A DNA stretch of 64,000 nucleotides from Lachnospiraceae bacterium G11 (GCA_900103495.1 FMWZ01000014.1:61634-125633), one strand, 5' to 3'; shown: positions 53,025 through 61,128, counted from the stretch's first letter. Numbers and translations are program-made. The notes: generated by a model not told the origin, from the letters alone.

Positions 53025-53043
53025 TGTATCTCCTATCGTTAAA

Positions 53044-53076
53044 CAACAGGCAGGAAGATTTGAATCCTGCCTGTTG
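53044..53076 (-). other. Intercistronic stem-loop between the lplA-type gene and the DUF4832 gene
   Basis: A 12-bp stem (53044-53055 with 53065-53076) with a 9-nt loop. The T run after it is poor (TTGTTTAACG), so partial termination or mRNA stabilisation of the receptor transcript is more likely than a full stop. Confidence 0.6.
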
Positions 53077-53108
53077 TCGCAAGCTTTTATTAATTCTTTT
53101 TACACAAA

Positions 53109-54653
53109 TTAGTGATTGTAGCCGTTTGCTGCGAAGAACTCGTCAAGCTGACGCTGAACTTCTGCTACGTACTCATCAATACCTGCTGCCTTTAAGTGCT
53201 CAAGAGCTACAGGGTAGTTTGTATCGAAATCAACATAACCACACTCAATGGGAGTGAACTCCTGCTTGATAACTTCGTTACAATCTGTCTCGATCTCAAG
53301 AACGTTAGAGTTGTCGAAGTGGAAAGCGATTACATCAGATGTCTTAGCGTTGTCATCCCATGACTCATATGTCTTGATGAAATCATCAGAGATATCTGTT
53401 GTGAACATTGTGTAGTTAGCGTTTCTGAACATCCACTCATAGAAGTAACCTTCGAATGCGGGATCCTTAAGTTGAATTCTGCCATCAACTACGTCGTAGT
53501 TCTCACCTTCGGGTCCGTAAAGAGCGAAGAGGTAGTTCTCCTGGTTCTTGTAGATCCAGTTGAGGAACTTCATAGCGCCTGCAGGGTTTTCTGCTGAGTA
53601 AGGTACGCAGAGAACCTCACCACCACAAGCTGTGATGTACTTGTCAGCTGTAGGGTTAAGAAGGTATGACTTAAGAACTGCGTCAGGTGCGTTACCACGA
53701 ACGGAAGTAATGATCTCGTTCTCTTTTCCAAGGGAACCCTCAACCCAGAGGTATGTACCCTGCTGCATACGAGAGTCACGCTCGTTGTAGTTTGTGGTTA
53801 ACTCATCATTGTAAAGACCTGCTTCGTACATGCTCTGGTTGAACTTAGCAACCTCTTTGAATGCATCTGTCTCGAAGTAGTCATAAGCTTTCTTGGTTTC
53901 CTCGCCGTAAACTACGGAATCACCGTATGCACACCATGTGTACTGCTCATCAGCGAAGTTTCTTGTTAAGGGCTTAAAGATGATATCTGCGGGTCCCTTT
54001 AACTCAGGGAACTGCTCTTTTGCCTTTGTGGCATACTCTTTAAGATCGTCAGCTGTCTTAACGTCTGTCATTCCAACTGCATCAAGGATATCCTGTCTTA
54101 AGCAAACAAGCTGGAACATGCAGCTTGAAGGTGCATAAGCTGAAGGAATACCATACTGAACGCCGTTTACAACGCCACCTGCCAACTGTGACTCAGGAAT
54201 AACCTTGAGCATATCAGGGCAGTTCTCCTTGATGAGGTCATCAAGAGGCTGGCACTGTGAAGCATTTACCATAGATGAAAGATCAGGAAGTCCATCCCAG
54301 TAAAGATCGATTCTCTGGTTGGCTGCGAGCATAACGCCCTTCTGATCCCAGTACTGATCCCAACCTTTGTAAAGCATCTCAACCTGAATACCTGCTTCTT
54401 CAGCAAGACGAGGGTTGAGCTGATTGTTGATGAAGTTTGCCATTGCATCAGTTTCTTCTCCGGGATAGAGAATAACAACTGTGGAAACTTCTCCTGAAGG
54501 TGTTGCTGCTGCTTCTGTAGAATCAGAAGCTGTTGTTGCTGTTGATTCTGAACTGCTGCTTGATGTGTTTGCAGTTTCAGTTGTTCCGCCACAACCTGCA
54601 AGGCAAGATACCAGCATGGTTGCTGCAAGTAACAAAGATAACTTTTTCTTCAT
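53109..54653 (-). CDS. LplA-type oligosaccharide-binding lipoprotein, copy 1 (514 aa)
   Basis: The signal peptide has lipobox LAGC (C21), a Ser/Thr/Ala-rich linker, then a solute-binding fold with YPGEETDAMANF near residue 68 and a C-terminal DUF3502-like part ending in YVAEVQRQLDEFFAANG. This is the LplA/YtcQ group that feeds LplBC permeases. It is about 70 % identical by eye to the gene at 58210. The start is ATG 54653 with AAAGGGGG upstream. It follows the LplC gene by 74 bp. Confidence 0.88.
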   Translation of the reverse strand: MKKKLSLLLAATMLVSCLAGCGGTTETANTSSSSSESTATTASDSTEAAATPSGEVSTVVILYPGEETDAMANFINNQLNPRLAEEAGIQVEMLYKGWDQYWDQKGVMLAANQRIDLYWDGLPDLSSMVNASQCQPLDDLIKENCPDMLKVIPESQLAGGVVNGVQYGIPSAYAPSSCMFQLVCLRQDILDAVGMTDVKTADDLKEYATKAKEQFPELKGPADIIFKPLTRNFADEQYTWCAYGDSVVYGEETKKAYDYFETDAFKEVAKFNQSMYEAGLYNDELTTNYNERDSRMQQGTYLWVEGSLGKENEIITSVRGNAPDAVLKSYLLNPTADKYITACGGEVLCVPYSAENPAGAMKFLNWIYKNQENYLFALYGPEGENYDVVDGRIQLKDPAFEGYFYEWMFRNANYTMFTTDISDDFIKTYESWDDNAKTSDVIAFHFDNSNVLEIETDCNEVIKQEFTPIECGYVDFDTNYPVALEHLKAAGIDEYVAEVQRQLDEFFAANGYNH

Positions 54654-54727
54654 TTTTTTGCCCCCTTTTATAGGATTGTAAATTGGTTTATAAATCAAAC
54701 GCCGTTAACATTACGCGTTTAATTCCG

Positions 54728-55630
54728 TTACTCTTTGACAGCTCCGGTCATAATACCGTCTACGAAGTACTTCTGAATGAAAGGATATAAGAAGATGATG
54801 GGTCCGATGGTAATCATTGTAACCGCCATCTTAACTGTCTCAGAAGGAAGCTTGATGTTTGCTGCTGCTCCTGAAGGAACACGTCCGCTTGAAATAGCGT
54901 TAACGTTTGACAGTATATTGTATAAGAAGTACTGAAGAGGGAACTTGTCTCTGTCATTTATGAACATGAGAGCGTTCCACCAGTCGTTCCAGTAACCCAG
55001 AGCATACATAAGACCTACGGTAAGCATTGCTGTCTTACAAAGAGGAATCGCAATGGATACATAAATCTTCATGTAGCTTGCGCCGTCAATCTTTGCTGAC
55101 TCGTAAAGGGACTGAGGAACTGCATCGAAGTAGGTTCTCATAAGGAACATGCTCCATACGCTGAACACTGTGGGAAGAATGAGTCCCGCATATGAGTCTG
55201 TCAGGTGATACCAGTTGGTACATACGTAATACCAGGGAATCAAACCTGCTGAAAAGATGATTGTAAAGTTACAAATGTAAGCTATCTGGTTTCTGTATTT
55301 CAAAGCTCTGATTGAAAGAGCAAATGAAATCATACTTGTTATTATCATGGAAAGAATTGTTCCGATGATAGTAATGCAGATTGTTACTGCATAGGATCTG
55401 AGGATTCTTGTTCCACTGTGTACGAAAAGATAAAGGTATGTATCAGTGGAGAAGTCCTGGGGTATAGCTGAGTAACCATACTTGGTTACTGCGGTGTTGT
55501 CTGAGAATGATACGGAAAGTACCATAATCAGAGGATACAGGCAGGCGATTGCAAGGAATGCTATTAAGAAATATGCAAAAGCCTTGACCCAGAAGTCTGC
55601 GGAGAAAGGTTTGGTTTTTCTTCTATTCAT
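54728..55630 (-). CDS. ABC sugar permease, LplC/YtcP type (300 aa)
   Basis: MalG-like permease with six helices and the EAA loop YESAKIDGASYMKIYVSIAIPLCK, ending in the family terminus YFVDGIMTGAVKE. It pairs with the LplB-type gene just upstream; the ATG overlaps that gene's stop by one base (TAATG). No ATPase gene is present in the locus. Confidence 0.92.
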   Translation of the reverse strand: MNRRKTKPFSADFWVKAFAYFLIAFLAIACLYPLIMVLSVSFSDNTAVTKYGYSAIPQDFSTDTYLYLFVHSGTRILRSYAVTICITIIGTILSMIITSMISFALSIRALKYRNQIAYICNFTIIFSAGLIPWYYVCTNWYHLTDSYAGLILPTVFSVWSMFLMRTYFDAVPQSLYESAKIDGASYMKIYVSIAIPLCKTAMLTVGLMYALGYWNDWWNALMFINDRDKFPLQYFLYNILSNVNAISSGRVPSGAAANIKLPSETVKMAVTMITIGPIIFLYPFIQKYFVDGIMTGAVKE

Positions 55631-56538
55631 TAGAACAGGCCCTCCCCTTCATTTACTTTCTTGGCAAGCTTGTTGGAAAGCGTTACCAGAATAAGTCCCA
55701 TTACCGACTGGAATAAACCAATGGCTGTGGTGTACGAGAATCCCAGGGATCTCATAGCGGAATATACATATGTATCAATGACTGCAACCTCTTCATAAAG
55801 GAGAGAGTTGTTACCGACGATACCGTAAATCATACCGAAGTCACCGAAGAAGATACGTCCGATGGACATAAGTGAAAGCACTACTACGGTGGGCTTTATA
55901 AGAGGTAATGTGATGTGAAGTATCTGCTGGAATCTGTTGGCGCCGTCAACGCTTGCCGCATCATACAGGGAAGCATCGAAGTTGGTCATGGCCGCCATGT
56001 AGATAATGGAGTTATATCCGGCCCATTTCCACACATCCGCCGTAATGATAATCGGTTTCCAGTATTTCTTCTCTGCGTACCAGCGAACAATGTCGTGACC
56101 GCCGTTTGCCAGCATTCTGTTTACCATACCTGTGTCGGTTGAGAAGAATGCATATACAATGGCACCAACTACTACCCATGAAAGGAAGTAGGGGAAGAAC
56201 ATTGCCGACTGAGTTACTTTCTTGAATATTTTGCCTCGTACTTCGTTGAAGCAGATGGCGATTGTAATAGGAAGTATTGTTCCGAAGATCAGTCCCCAGA
56301 AGTTAATTACCAGGGTGTTCTTTATAACCTTCGGTCCCATTCCTGTGGAACTTGTGAAGAAGTATTTGAAGTTCTGAAGTCCTACGAACTCACTTCCGAA
56401 GATTCCGTCCTTGATGTTGTACTTTGTGAAGGCCATCCAGATACCTGCCATGGGTATGTAGGCAAAGGCCAAAAGCACCAGAAGTGCCGGTACACACATC
56501 AAATATAATTCTCTGTTTTTCTTAAATTCTTTTCTCAT
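55630..56538 (-). CDS. ABC sugar permease, LplB/YteP type (302 aa)
   Basis: MalF-like short permease with six helices (start RELYLMCVPALLVLLAFAYIPMAGIWMAFTKY) and the EAA loop YDAASVDGANRFQQILHITLPLIK. Typical length for LplB. The ATG overlaps the stop of the GNAT_C-type gene by 4 nt. It forms the channel for the LplA-type lipoproteins at 53109 and possibly 58210. Confidence 0.92.
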   Translation of the reverse strand: MRKEFKKNRELYLMCVPALLVLLAFAYIPMAGIWMAFTKYNIKDGIFGSEFVGLQNFKYFFTSSTGMGPKVIKNTLVINFWGLIFGTILPITIAICFNEVRGKIFKKVTQSAMFFPYFLSWVVVGAIVYAFFSTDTGMVNRMLANGGHDIVRWYAEKKYWKPIIITADVWKWAGYNSIIYMAAMTNFDASLYDAASVDGANRFQQILHITLPLIKPTVVVLSLMSIGRIFFGDFGMIYGIVGNNSLLYEEVAVIDTYVYSAMRSLGFSYTTAIGLFQSVMGLILVTLSNKLAKKVNEGEGLF

Positions 56539-57902
56539 TTGTACCCCCGAGCGCTCATCATATCGTAGAAATCTTTTTCATCCTCTTCTGAAAAATACAG
56601 ATTTCCGTTCAAAGCCTCTTCCTTTAATATCATCATTCCTGTGGTGCAGAACCTTCCGCCTTTAAGAAGGAAATCTCTCGCTCCGATCTGGAGGGAGGTT
56701 TTGCAAGGATAATCCGAAAGCGTGTTGTCCAAGTTCCTGTAAAGGTGAACATAGAGCATATCTCCGTTCTCACCGTCACTGTAGCGGAACATCAGATCCT
56801 GAACATTGGTAATGTTCTTGTTCTTGCCGATTATCATCTCCAGTCGCTTATCGTAAAGCCAGCTGGAACTCCAGAATCCCTTCATATCAAGCTCAGGATA
56901 GTACTTTCCGAAGAACTCAAGTGCCAGCTTCATGGAGCTGTGCATTCTCTCCGGTGTGTATCCCTCGCCTCCCGGAATGTGAAGAGCAATCATGTAATCA
57001 CCTTTGGCAAGGACTTTCTCGTATTCGGATTTCTTTATGGTAATCATCTTCTCCTCGGTGTATCCCACGGGGTTCATGTAATTACCTGTTATTTCATCTT
57101 CTGTTTCCTTCTTGACTGTAACGAAGGTCTTTGGATCCTTTGCGGGCCTTGAACCATATACATGTCCGGTGTCAGGCTTGGGAGCTTCGTTGCTCTCCTC
57201 TTCCTCCTCGGGATCATCCCACTCTTCAGAAAGTTTCCACTTAAGGAGCTGGCCTTCTGAGTCGTACACATTGCCCTCGTCATTAAGAGCGATTACCTTG
57301 CCGGTGGATTTGTTTCTGTACATCTCAAATCCTTCGCCGTGCTGATAAGGAATAAACAAGAATCTGTCCAAAAGGAAGATTGTCAAAGTGTAGAAGTTCA
57401 TCTTCCAGGGCATATCAAGGACATCAATCTTGCCTGTCTCTACATATCTTTTAAGCTGATCTCTAATCATTCTGTGAGGAATGTCCTCATAATATTCTTC
57501 AGGAACTCCTCTTCTGTCCATTTCCTTCTTGGAAACCGGAACACAGGCAAGTAGTACAAGGAAGCCATATGCTTCGTTATATTTGCCAAGGCAGTTAGGC
57601 ATCAGCTCTGTGTAATTGTCAATGTCGTATTTGTTTCGCATTGAGCACATGTCCCAAACAAAGAACTTGGAGAAGTTTAAGACCGTCTCATCACTTTCTA
57701 TTGCAGCAAGGGCTTCGTCGAGATACTGTCTCTTATCCTTGGGCAAATCGTAAGGAGCAAGAAGCTTCTCATACCAGTCCTTGGGGATTAACTCTTTGGA
57801 GTCATCGGGTTCATATAAGGAAAAAGCTTCTTCAAACCCCTTGGGAAGCTTCCTCATCCCCATGTAATCAAGAATCTCTTGATATTCTCGATTCTGTTTC
57901 AT
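56535..57902 (-). CDS. Acyltransferase-domain protein, NAT_N/GNAT_C type (455 aa)
   Basis: The C-terminal half has the GNAT_C-like pattern: ALHIPGGEGYTPERMHSSMKLALEFFGKYYPELDMKGFWSSSWL, then GKNKNITNVQDLMFRYSD. The N-terminal half is helical (NAT_N-like, with NYTELMPNCLGKYNEAYGFLVLLACVP). A Glu-rich linker (about 225-245) joins them. These families are annotated as acyltransferases, but no reaction is known for most. I set the start at ATG 57902, with GAGGA 8 nt upstream; the longer frame would cross the -10 box. First gene of the seven-gene operon. Confidence 0.68.
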   Translation of the reverse strand: MKQNREYQEILDYMGMRKLPKGFEEAFSLYEPDDSKELIPKDWYEKLLAPYDLPKDKRQYLDEALAAIESDETVLNFSKFFVWDMCSMRNKYDIDNYTELMPNCLGKYNEAYGFLVLLACVPVSKKEMDRRGVPEEYYEDIPHRMIRDQLKRYVETGKIDVLDMPWKMNFYTLTIFLLDRFLFIPYQHGEGFEMYRNKSTGKVIALNDEGNVYDSEGQLLKWKLSEEWDDPEEEEESNEAPKPDTGHVYGSRPAKDPKTFVTVKKETEDEITGNYMNPVGYTEEKMITIKKSEYEKVLAKGDYMIALHIPGGEGYTPERMHSSMKLALEFFGKYYPELDMKGFWSSSWLYDKRLEMIIGKNKNITNVQDLMFRYSDGENGDMLYVHLYRNLDNTLSDYPCKTSLQIGARDFLLKGGRFCTTGMMILKEEALNGNLYFSEEDEKDFYDMMSARGYK

Positions 57903-57937
57903 AGTTTTCCTCGTTATGTTTACATTTTGTTTCGTTT

Positions 57938-57956
57938 GTTGCGTAACCATAATAAC
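57938..57956 (-). promoter_or_regulatory. Candidate LacI operator over the -10 of the GNAT_C operon
   Basis: Plus-strand GTTGCGTAACCATAATAAC matches the palindrome at 59912 at 12 of 19 bases, including GTTGCGT and the terminal AAC. It covers the -10 box. Confidence 0.5.
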
Positions 57957-57977
57957 ACTATTTTTTACGCTGTTCAA
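57949..57977 (-). promoter_or_regulatory. Promoter of the GNAT_C-lplBC-lplA-DUF4832 operon
   Basis: Minus strand: TTGAAC (57977-57972), 17-bp spacer, TATTAT (57954-57949), 46 bp before the ATG. Confidence 0.62.
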
Positions 57978-58000
57978 TGTGGGTTTTTGCTAATTTTGAG

Positions 58001-58030
58001 GTTTTATTTTTGTGAAAAAAGCACAATCGT
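58001..58030 (-). promoter_or_regulatory. Conserved upstream element, copy 1
   Basis: This 30-bp block matches 59859-59888 at 25 of 30 bases. It begins 24 bp upstream of the -35 box of the GNAT_C operon. Minus-strand core: TTGTGCTT, then ACAAAAATAAAA after a short variable part. It may bind an activator. Confidence 0.5.
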
Positions 58031-58052
58031 CCCACTATGGTTACGTTCTCGT

Positions 58053-58071
58053 GTTGCGTGAACGATGAAAC
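58053..58071 (-). promoter_or_regulatory. Second candidate LacI operator upstream of the GNAT_C operon
   Basis: GTTGCGTGAACGATGAAAC matches the 59912 palindrome at 14 of 19 bases. It is about 115 bp from the promoter-proximal site, a spacing compatible with looping. Confidence 0.4.
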
Positions 58072-58076
58072 AACAA

Positions 58077-58139
58077 TGTACAGAATGGGGACAGGCCCAA
58101 ACTGCACGGTGCAGTTTGGGCCTGTCCCCATTCTGCACA
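58077..58139. repeat. REP/MITE-like palindrome, copy 2
   Basis: Arms of 31 bp (58077-58107 and 58109-58139) with one mismatch and one central base. The outer part CAGAATGGGGACAGGCCC is identical to the hairpin at 3947, and both arms end inwards in TGCAC; the remaining inner sequence differs. It is not followed by T residues and is separate from the adjacent terminator. Confidence 0.8.
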
Positions 58140-58141
58140 TA

Positions 58142-58182
58142 CAAAAAAAGAAGGGCGGAGGAATGAATCCTCCGTCCTTCTA
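58142..58182 (-). terminator. Terminator after the second lplA-type gene
   Basis: A 14-bp stem (58150-58163 with 58169-58182, one G-T pair), ATGAA loop, then a T7 run on the minus strand. Confidence 0.85.
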
Positions 58183-58209
58183 CCGTAGGGCAAAAAATAT
58201 CTGTTTGTC

Positions 58210-59718
58210 TTAGTGCTGGTGACCGTTTGCTGCGAAGTACTCGTCAAGCTGACGCTGAACTTCAGCTACGTACTCATCGATACCTGCATCCTTAAGCTCC
58301 TGGAGAGCTATAGGATAGTTTTCGTCAAAATCAACATAACCGTAAAGGATGGGTCCCATTCTGTTCTGAAGAACTTCGTTTACGTTGGTCTCAATCTCAA
58401 GAACCTTTGAATTGTCAAAGTGGAATGCGATAACATCTGATGTCTTGGCATCATCATCCCAATGTGTATACATTTCAATAAACTCATCAGATACATCTGA
58501 AGGGAAGATTGTGTAGTTGGCATTTCTGAACATCCACTCATAGAAGTAACCCTCGAATGAAGGATCCTTAAGAACAAGTCTGTCGTTCTCAATTGTGTAG
58601 TTCTCGCCTTCAGGTCCGTATAAGCAGAAGAGATAGTTCTCCTGGTTCTTATATAACCAGTTTACAAACTTAAGAGCTCCGGCAGGGTTCTTGGCACAGT
58701 AAGGAATCTGTAAGCACTCACCGCCGCAGGCTGTGATATACTTATCTGCTTCGGGGTTAAGGATGTATGACTTAAGAACTGCATCGGGTGCATTCTGACG
58801 AACCGCACCAATCTGCTCGTTCTCTTTTCCAAGGGAACCTTCTACCCAAAGATATGTACCCTGCTGTAAACGGTACTCTCTCTCTGAGTACTTGGTTGTA
58901 AGTTCTTCTCTGTAAAGTCCCTGCTCATACATGCTTCTGTTGAAAGCAGCAACCTTCTTGAAAGCGTCTGTCTCGAAGTAGCTGTATGCCTTGTGAGTAT
59001 CCTCACCGTATACAACTGACTCTGCATAAGCACACCATGTTAACTGCTCATCCTCAAAAGCTCTTGTTAAGGGCTTGAAGATAACGTCTGCAGGTCCATT
59101 CATCTCAGGGCACTGCTCTGCGCTTCTCTTTGCGAACTCTCTTAAATCTTCGGGAGTCTTAACCTCTGTCATGCCTACTTTCTCAAGGATGTCCTGTCTC
59201 AAGCAGACAAACTGGAGCATACAGCTTGAAGGAGCGTAAGCTGAAGGAATACCGTACTGAACGCCGTTTACAACGCCGCCTGCCATCTGTGACTCAGGAA
59301 TAACCTTGAGCATATCCTGGCAGTTCTCTTTGATGAGGTCATCAAGAGGCTGACACTGGGTCTTGTTAACTCTTGTTGCAAGGTCTGACATTCCGTCCCA
59401 GTAAAGGTCAACGGTTTCGCCGGCTGAAAGCATTACCTCTTTCTGCTCCCAGTACTGATCCCAGCCCTTGTAAACCAGCTTAAGGTTGATACCGATTTCC
59501 TCATTAAGACGAGGATTCAGCTGGTTGTCAATAAAGTTCTCCATCGCATCGGTCTCCTCACCGGGATAGAGCATTACTACTTCTTCAATAGTACCTGAGG
59601 AAGCGGTTCCGGCATCACCGGAGCCTGAAGGAGCTGCTGCTCCATTTGTCCCTCCGCAACCTGCAAGACATGAAATCATCATGGAAGCTGCAAGGAGCAT
59701 TGATAACTTTTTCTTCAT
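58210..59718 (-). CDS. LplA-type oligosaccharide-binding lipoprotein, copy 2 (502 aa)
   Basis: Paralogue of the lipoprotein at 53109: lipobox LAGC (C21), a shorter linker, the same YPGEETDAMENF start of the binding domain, and a matching DUF3502-like end EVQRQLDEYFAANG. Main differences lie in the linker and the last 100 residues. Transcribed alone between its own promoter (59806-59834) and terminator, and next to the LacI gene. It probably shares the LplBC permeases, giving the system two receptors. Confidence 0.88.
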   Translation of the reverse strand: MKKKLSMLLAASMMISCLAGCGGTNGAAAPSGSGDAGTASSGTIEEVVMLYPGEETDAMENFIDNQLNPRLNEEIGINLKLVYKGWDQYWEQKEVMLSAGETVDLYWDGMSDLATRVNKTQCQPLDDLIKENCQDMLKVIPESQMAGGVVNGVQYGIPSAYAPSSCMLQFVCLRQDILEKVGMTEVKTPEDLREFAKRSAEQCPEMNGPADVIFKPLTRAFEDEQLTWCAYAESVVYGEDTHKAYSYFETDAFKKVAAFNRSMYEQGLYREELTTKYSEREYRLQQGTYLWVEGSLGKENEQIGAVRQNAPDAVLKSYILNPEADKYITACGGECLQIPYCAKNPAGALKFVNWLYKNQENYLFCLYGPEGENYTIENDRLVLKDPSFEGYFYEWMFRNANYTIFPSDVSDEFIEMYTHWDDDAKTSDVIAFHFDNSKVLEIETNVNEVLQNRMGPILYGYVDFDENYPIALQELKDAGIDEYVAEVQRQLDEYFAANGHQH

Positions 59719-59785
59719 TTAAGAAGTCCCCCTTTTACGTAGGATATAGTTTTGTTGCATGGAATCAACGCTTTTGTTTACCTGT

Positions 59786-59804
59786 GTTGCGTCGCCACAA
59801 TGAA
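59786..59804 (-). promoter_or_regulatory. Candidate LacI operator at the start site of the second lplA-type gene
   Basis: GTTGCGTCGCCACAATGAA shares GTTGCGT with the 59912 palindrome (11 of 19 bases overall) and lies directly downstream of the -10 box. Confidence 0.42.
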
Positions 59805-59805
59805 A

Positions 59806-59834
59806 ATGATACCACCATTGATTTTCCCTTGCAA
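59806..59834 (-). promoter_or_regulatory. Promoter of the second lplA-type gene
   Basis: Minus strand: TTGCAA (59834-59829), 17-bp spacer, TATCAT (59811-59806). Confidence 0.62.
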
Positions 59835-59858
59835 TTGGCGGCTTATGACAATTTTTCG

Positions 59859-59888
59859 ATTTTATTTTTGTACAATAAGCACAATGGT
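59859..59888 (-). promoter_or_regulatory. Conserved upstream element, copy 2
   Basis: Matches 58001-58030 at 25 of 30 bases and begins 25 bp upstream of the -35 box, nearly the same distance as in the other promoter. Confidence 0.5.
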
Positions 59889-59911
59889 TGTTATTATATT
59901 TTATGAATTGT

Positions 59912-59930
59912 GTTGCGTTGACAACGCAAC
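59912..59930 (+). promoter_or_regulatory. LacI operator palindrome over the lacI-type promoter
   Basis: GTTGCGTTGACAACGCAAC is a 19-bp palindrome, perfect except for its centre base. It contains the TTGACA -35 box of the LacI gene, so autorepression is likely. Confidence 0.7.
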
Positions 59931-59946
59931 AAGCAGGGTGTATCAT
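59918..59946 (+). promoter_or_regulatory. Promoter of the LacI-type gene
   Basis: TTGACA (59918-59923), 17-bp spacer, TATCAT (59941-59946), 60 bp before the ATG. Confidence 0.7.
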
Positions 59947-60006
59947 TACGTTGACAAGAAGAGGATTGTCTCGTTTTCCAATTAAAGTAAACCACGAGGA
60001 TAAAAC

Positions 60007-61038
60007 ATGAGTACAATTAGAGATGTCGCTGCTTTGGCCAACGTGTCTGCAGCAACGGTATCCAGGGTTATAAACCACGATACGAAATACAAAATGACAG
60101 ATGAAACCATAGAGAGAGTTTGGAAGGCTGTGGCTGAGCTTAACTACAAGGCTCCCACTTCCTCAAGGGAACAGATGCGCTACGTCAAGAAGTCCCTCCC
60201 CGGCAATCAGGCTGTCCATAAAATCGGGTGTATTCTTAATGTTCGTGGCGGTAAATACACCGATCCTTACTATCTTGCCATCCTCTCAGGCTTCGAGAAG
60301 TCTGTGATGGAGAAGGGATACGAAATCTCTTTTATAAGAACCAACGAAGAGCTGGAGAATCCTCTTATCCTCTATAAGACATTTGATGAGCCGGTGAGCG
60401 GTATCATTATTATGAACACTCTCACCGATGACACCTTTAATTTTATTAAGAAGAAAACACCTTTCATTGTAGGTATCGATACAGATCATACCGATATAGA
60501 TAATGTAGCTTATGATCACTACGCTGCCTCCTTCATGGCTGTAAAGCATCTTAAAGAATGCGGTTACAAGAGAATAGGCTTCATCGGAGGCTCAGGTGCG
60601 GCAATGAAAACCAGCCGCCGTTTCAACGGTTATTATGCCGCCCTCCACTCTTTCGATCTGGAGTTTAATCCCGATTGGATTCTTGCCAGCAACTGGGACG
60701 AGGAAGAATGTGCAGAAGCTGTAAGAAAGGCTTATAAGGCCGGCAAACTTCCGGATGCATTCTTCGTAGCCAGCGACCTTATGGCAATCGGAGCTTTAAG
60801 AACTCTCTTCGATTTGGGAATTTCGGTTCCTGAGGAAATGGGTGTGGTTGGACTTTCAAACATCGAAATATCCAAGTACTCCAACCCTCCTCTGACAACC
60901 ATTTCCCTTCCCATTCACGAAATGGGACAGGTTGCAGCCAATGTGCTGTTCGAAAGGCTGTCGGGTGATACAACCCCCACAAAGGTTGTTACACTTCCAT
61001 CCACATTACTTAAGCGTTCAAGTACTTTATCAAAATAA
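60007..61038 (+). CDS. LacI-family regulator of the glycan locus (343 aa)
   Basis: Helix-turn-helix at residues 1-25 (TIRDVAALANVSAATVSRVINHD), then the ligand domain with KTSRRFNGYYAAL and PDAFFVASDLMAIGALRTL. The usual hinge KPN is replaced by YKAP after LNYKAPTSS, and residues 50-70 are longer than normal, as in EbgR-like members. GAGG precedes the ATG. Divergent from the second lplA gene. The near-perfect palindrome on its own promoter and related sites on two other promoters point to control of the whole locus. Confidence 0.88.
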   Translation: MSTIRDVAALANVSAATVSRVINHDTKYKMTDETIERVWKAVAELNYKAPTSSREQMRYVKKSLPGNQAVHKIGCILNVRGGKYTDPYYLAILSGFEKSVMEKGYEISFIRTNEELENPLILYKTFDEPVSGIIIMNTLTDDTFNFIKKKTPFIVGIDTDHTDIDNVAYDHYAASFMAVKHLKECGYKRIGFIGGSGAAMKTSRRFNGYYAALHSFDLEFNPDWILASNWDEEECAEAVRKAYKAGKLPDAFFVASDLMAIGALRTLFDLGISVPEEMGVVGLSNIEISKYSNPPLTTISLPIHEMGQVAANVLFERLSGDTTPTKVVTLPSTLLKRSSTLSK

Positions 61039-61054
61039 TATCTCCCTAAGTAAG

Positions 61055-61096
61055 AAGCACAAGATATGGTTTTAACCCCATATCTTGTGCTTTTTA
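61055..61096 (+). terminator. Terminator after the LacI-type gene
   Basis: A 15-bp stem (61055-61069 with 61078-61092), 8-nt loop, T run to 61095. Confidence 0.87.
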
Positions 61097-61098
61097 TA

Positions 61099-61128
61099 TT
61101 GACTATATACCATATATTCTGATATTAT
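61099..61128 (+). promoter_or_regulatory. Promoter of the nucleobase permease gene
   Basis: TTGACT (61099-61104), 18-bp spacer, TATTAT (61123-61128). The leader is only about 40 nt, too short for a purine riboswitch. Confidence 0.6.

Larger units (their letters stand above)
57903..58209. other. 307-bp intergenic region between the two lplA-related units
   Basis: In order it holds the promoter and operators of the GNAT_C operon (57938-57977), an AT-rich block conserved with the other unit (58001-58030), a second GTTGCGT site (58053), the REP-like palindrome (58077-58139), and the terminator of the lipoprotein gene (58142-58182). No gene is seen. Confidence 0.7.
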
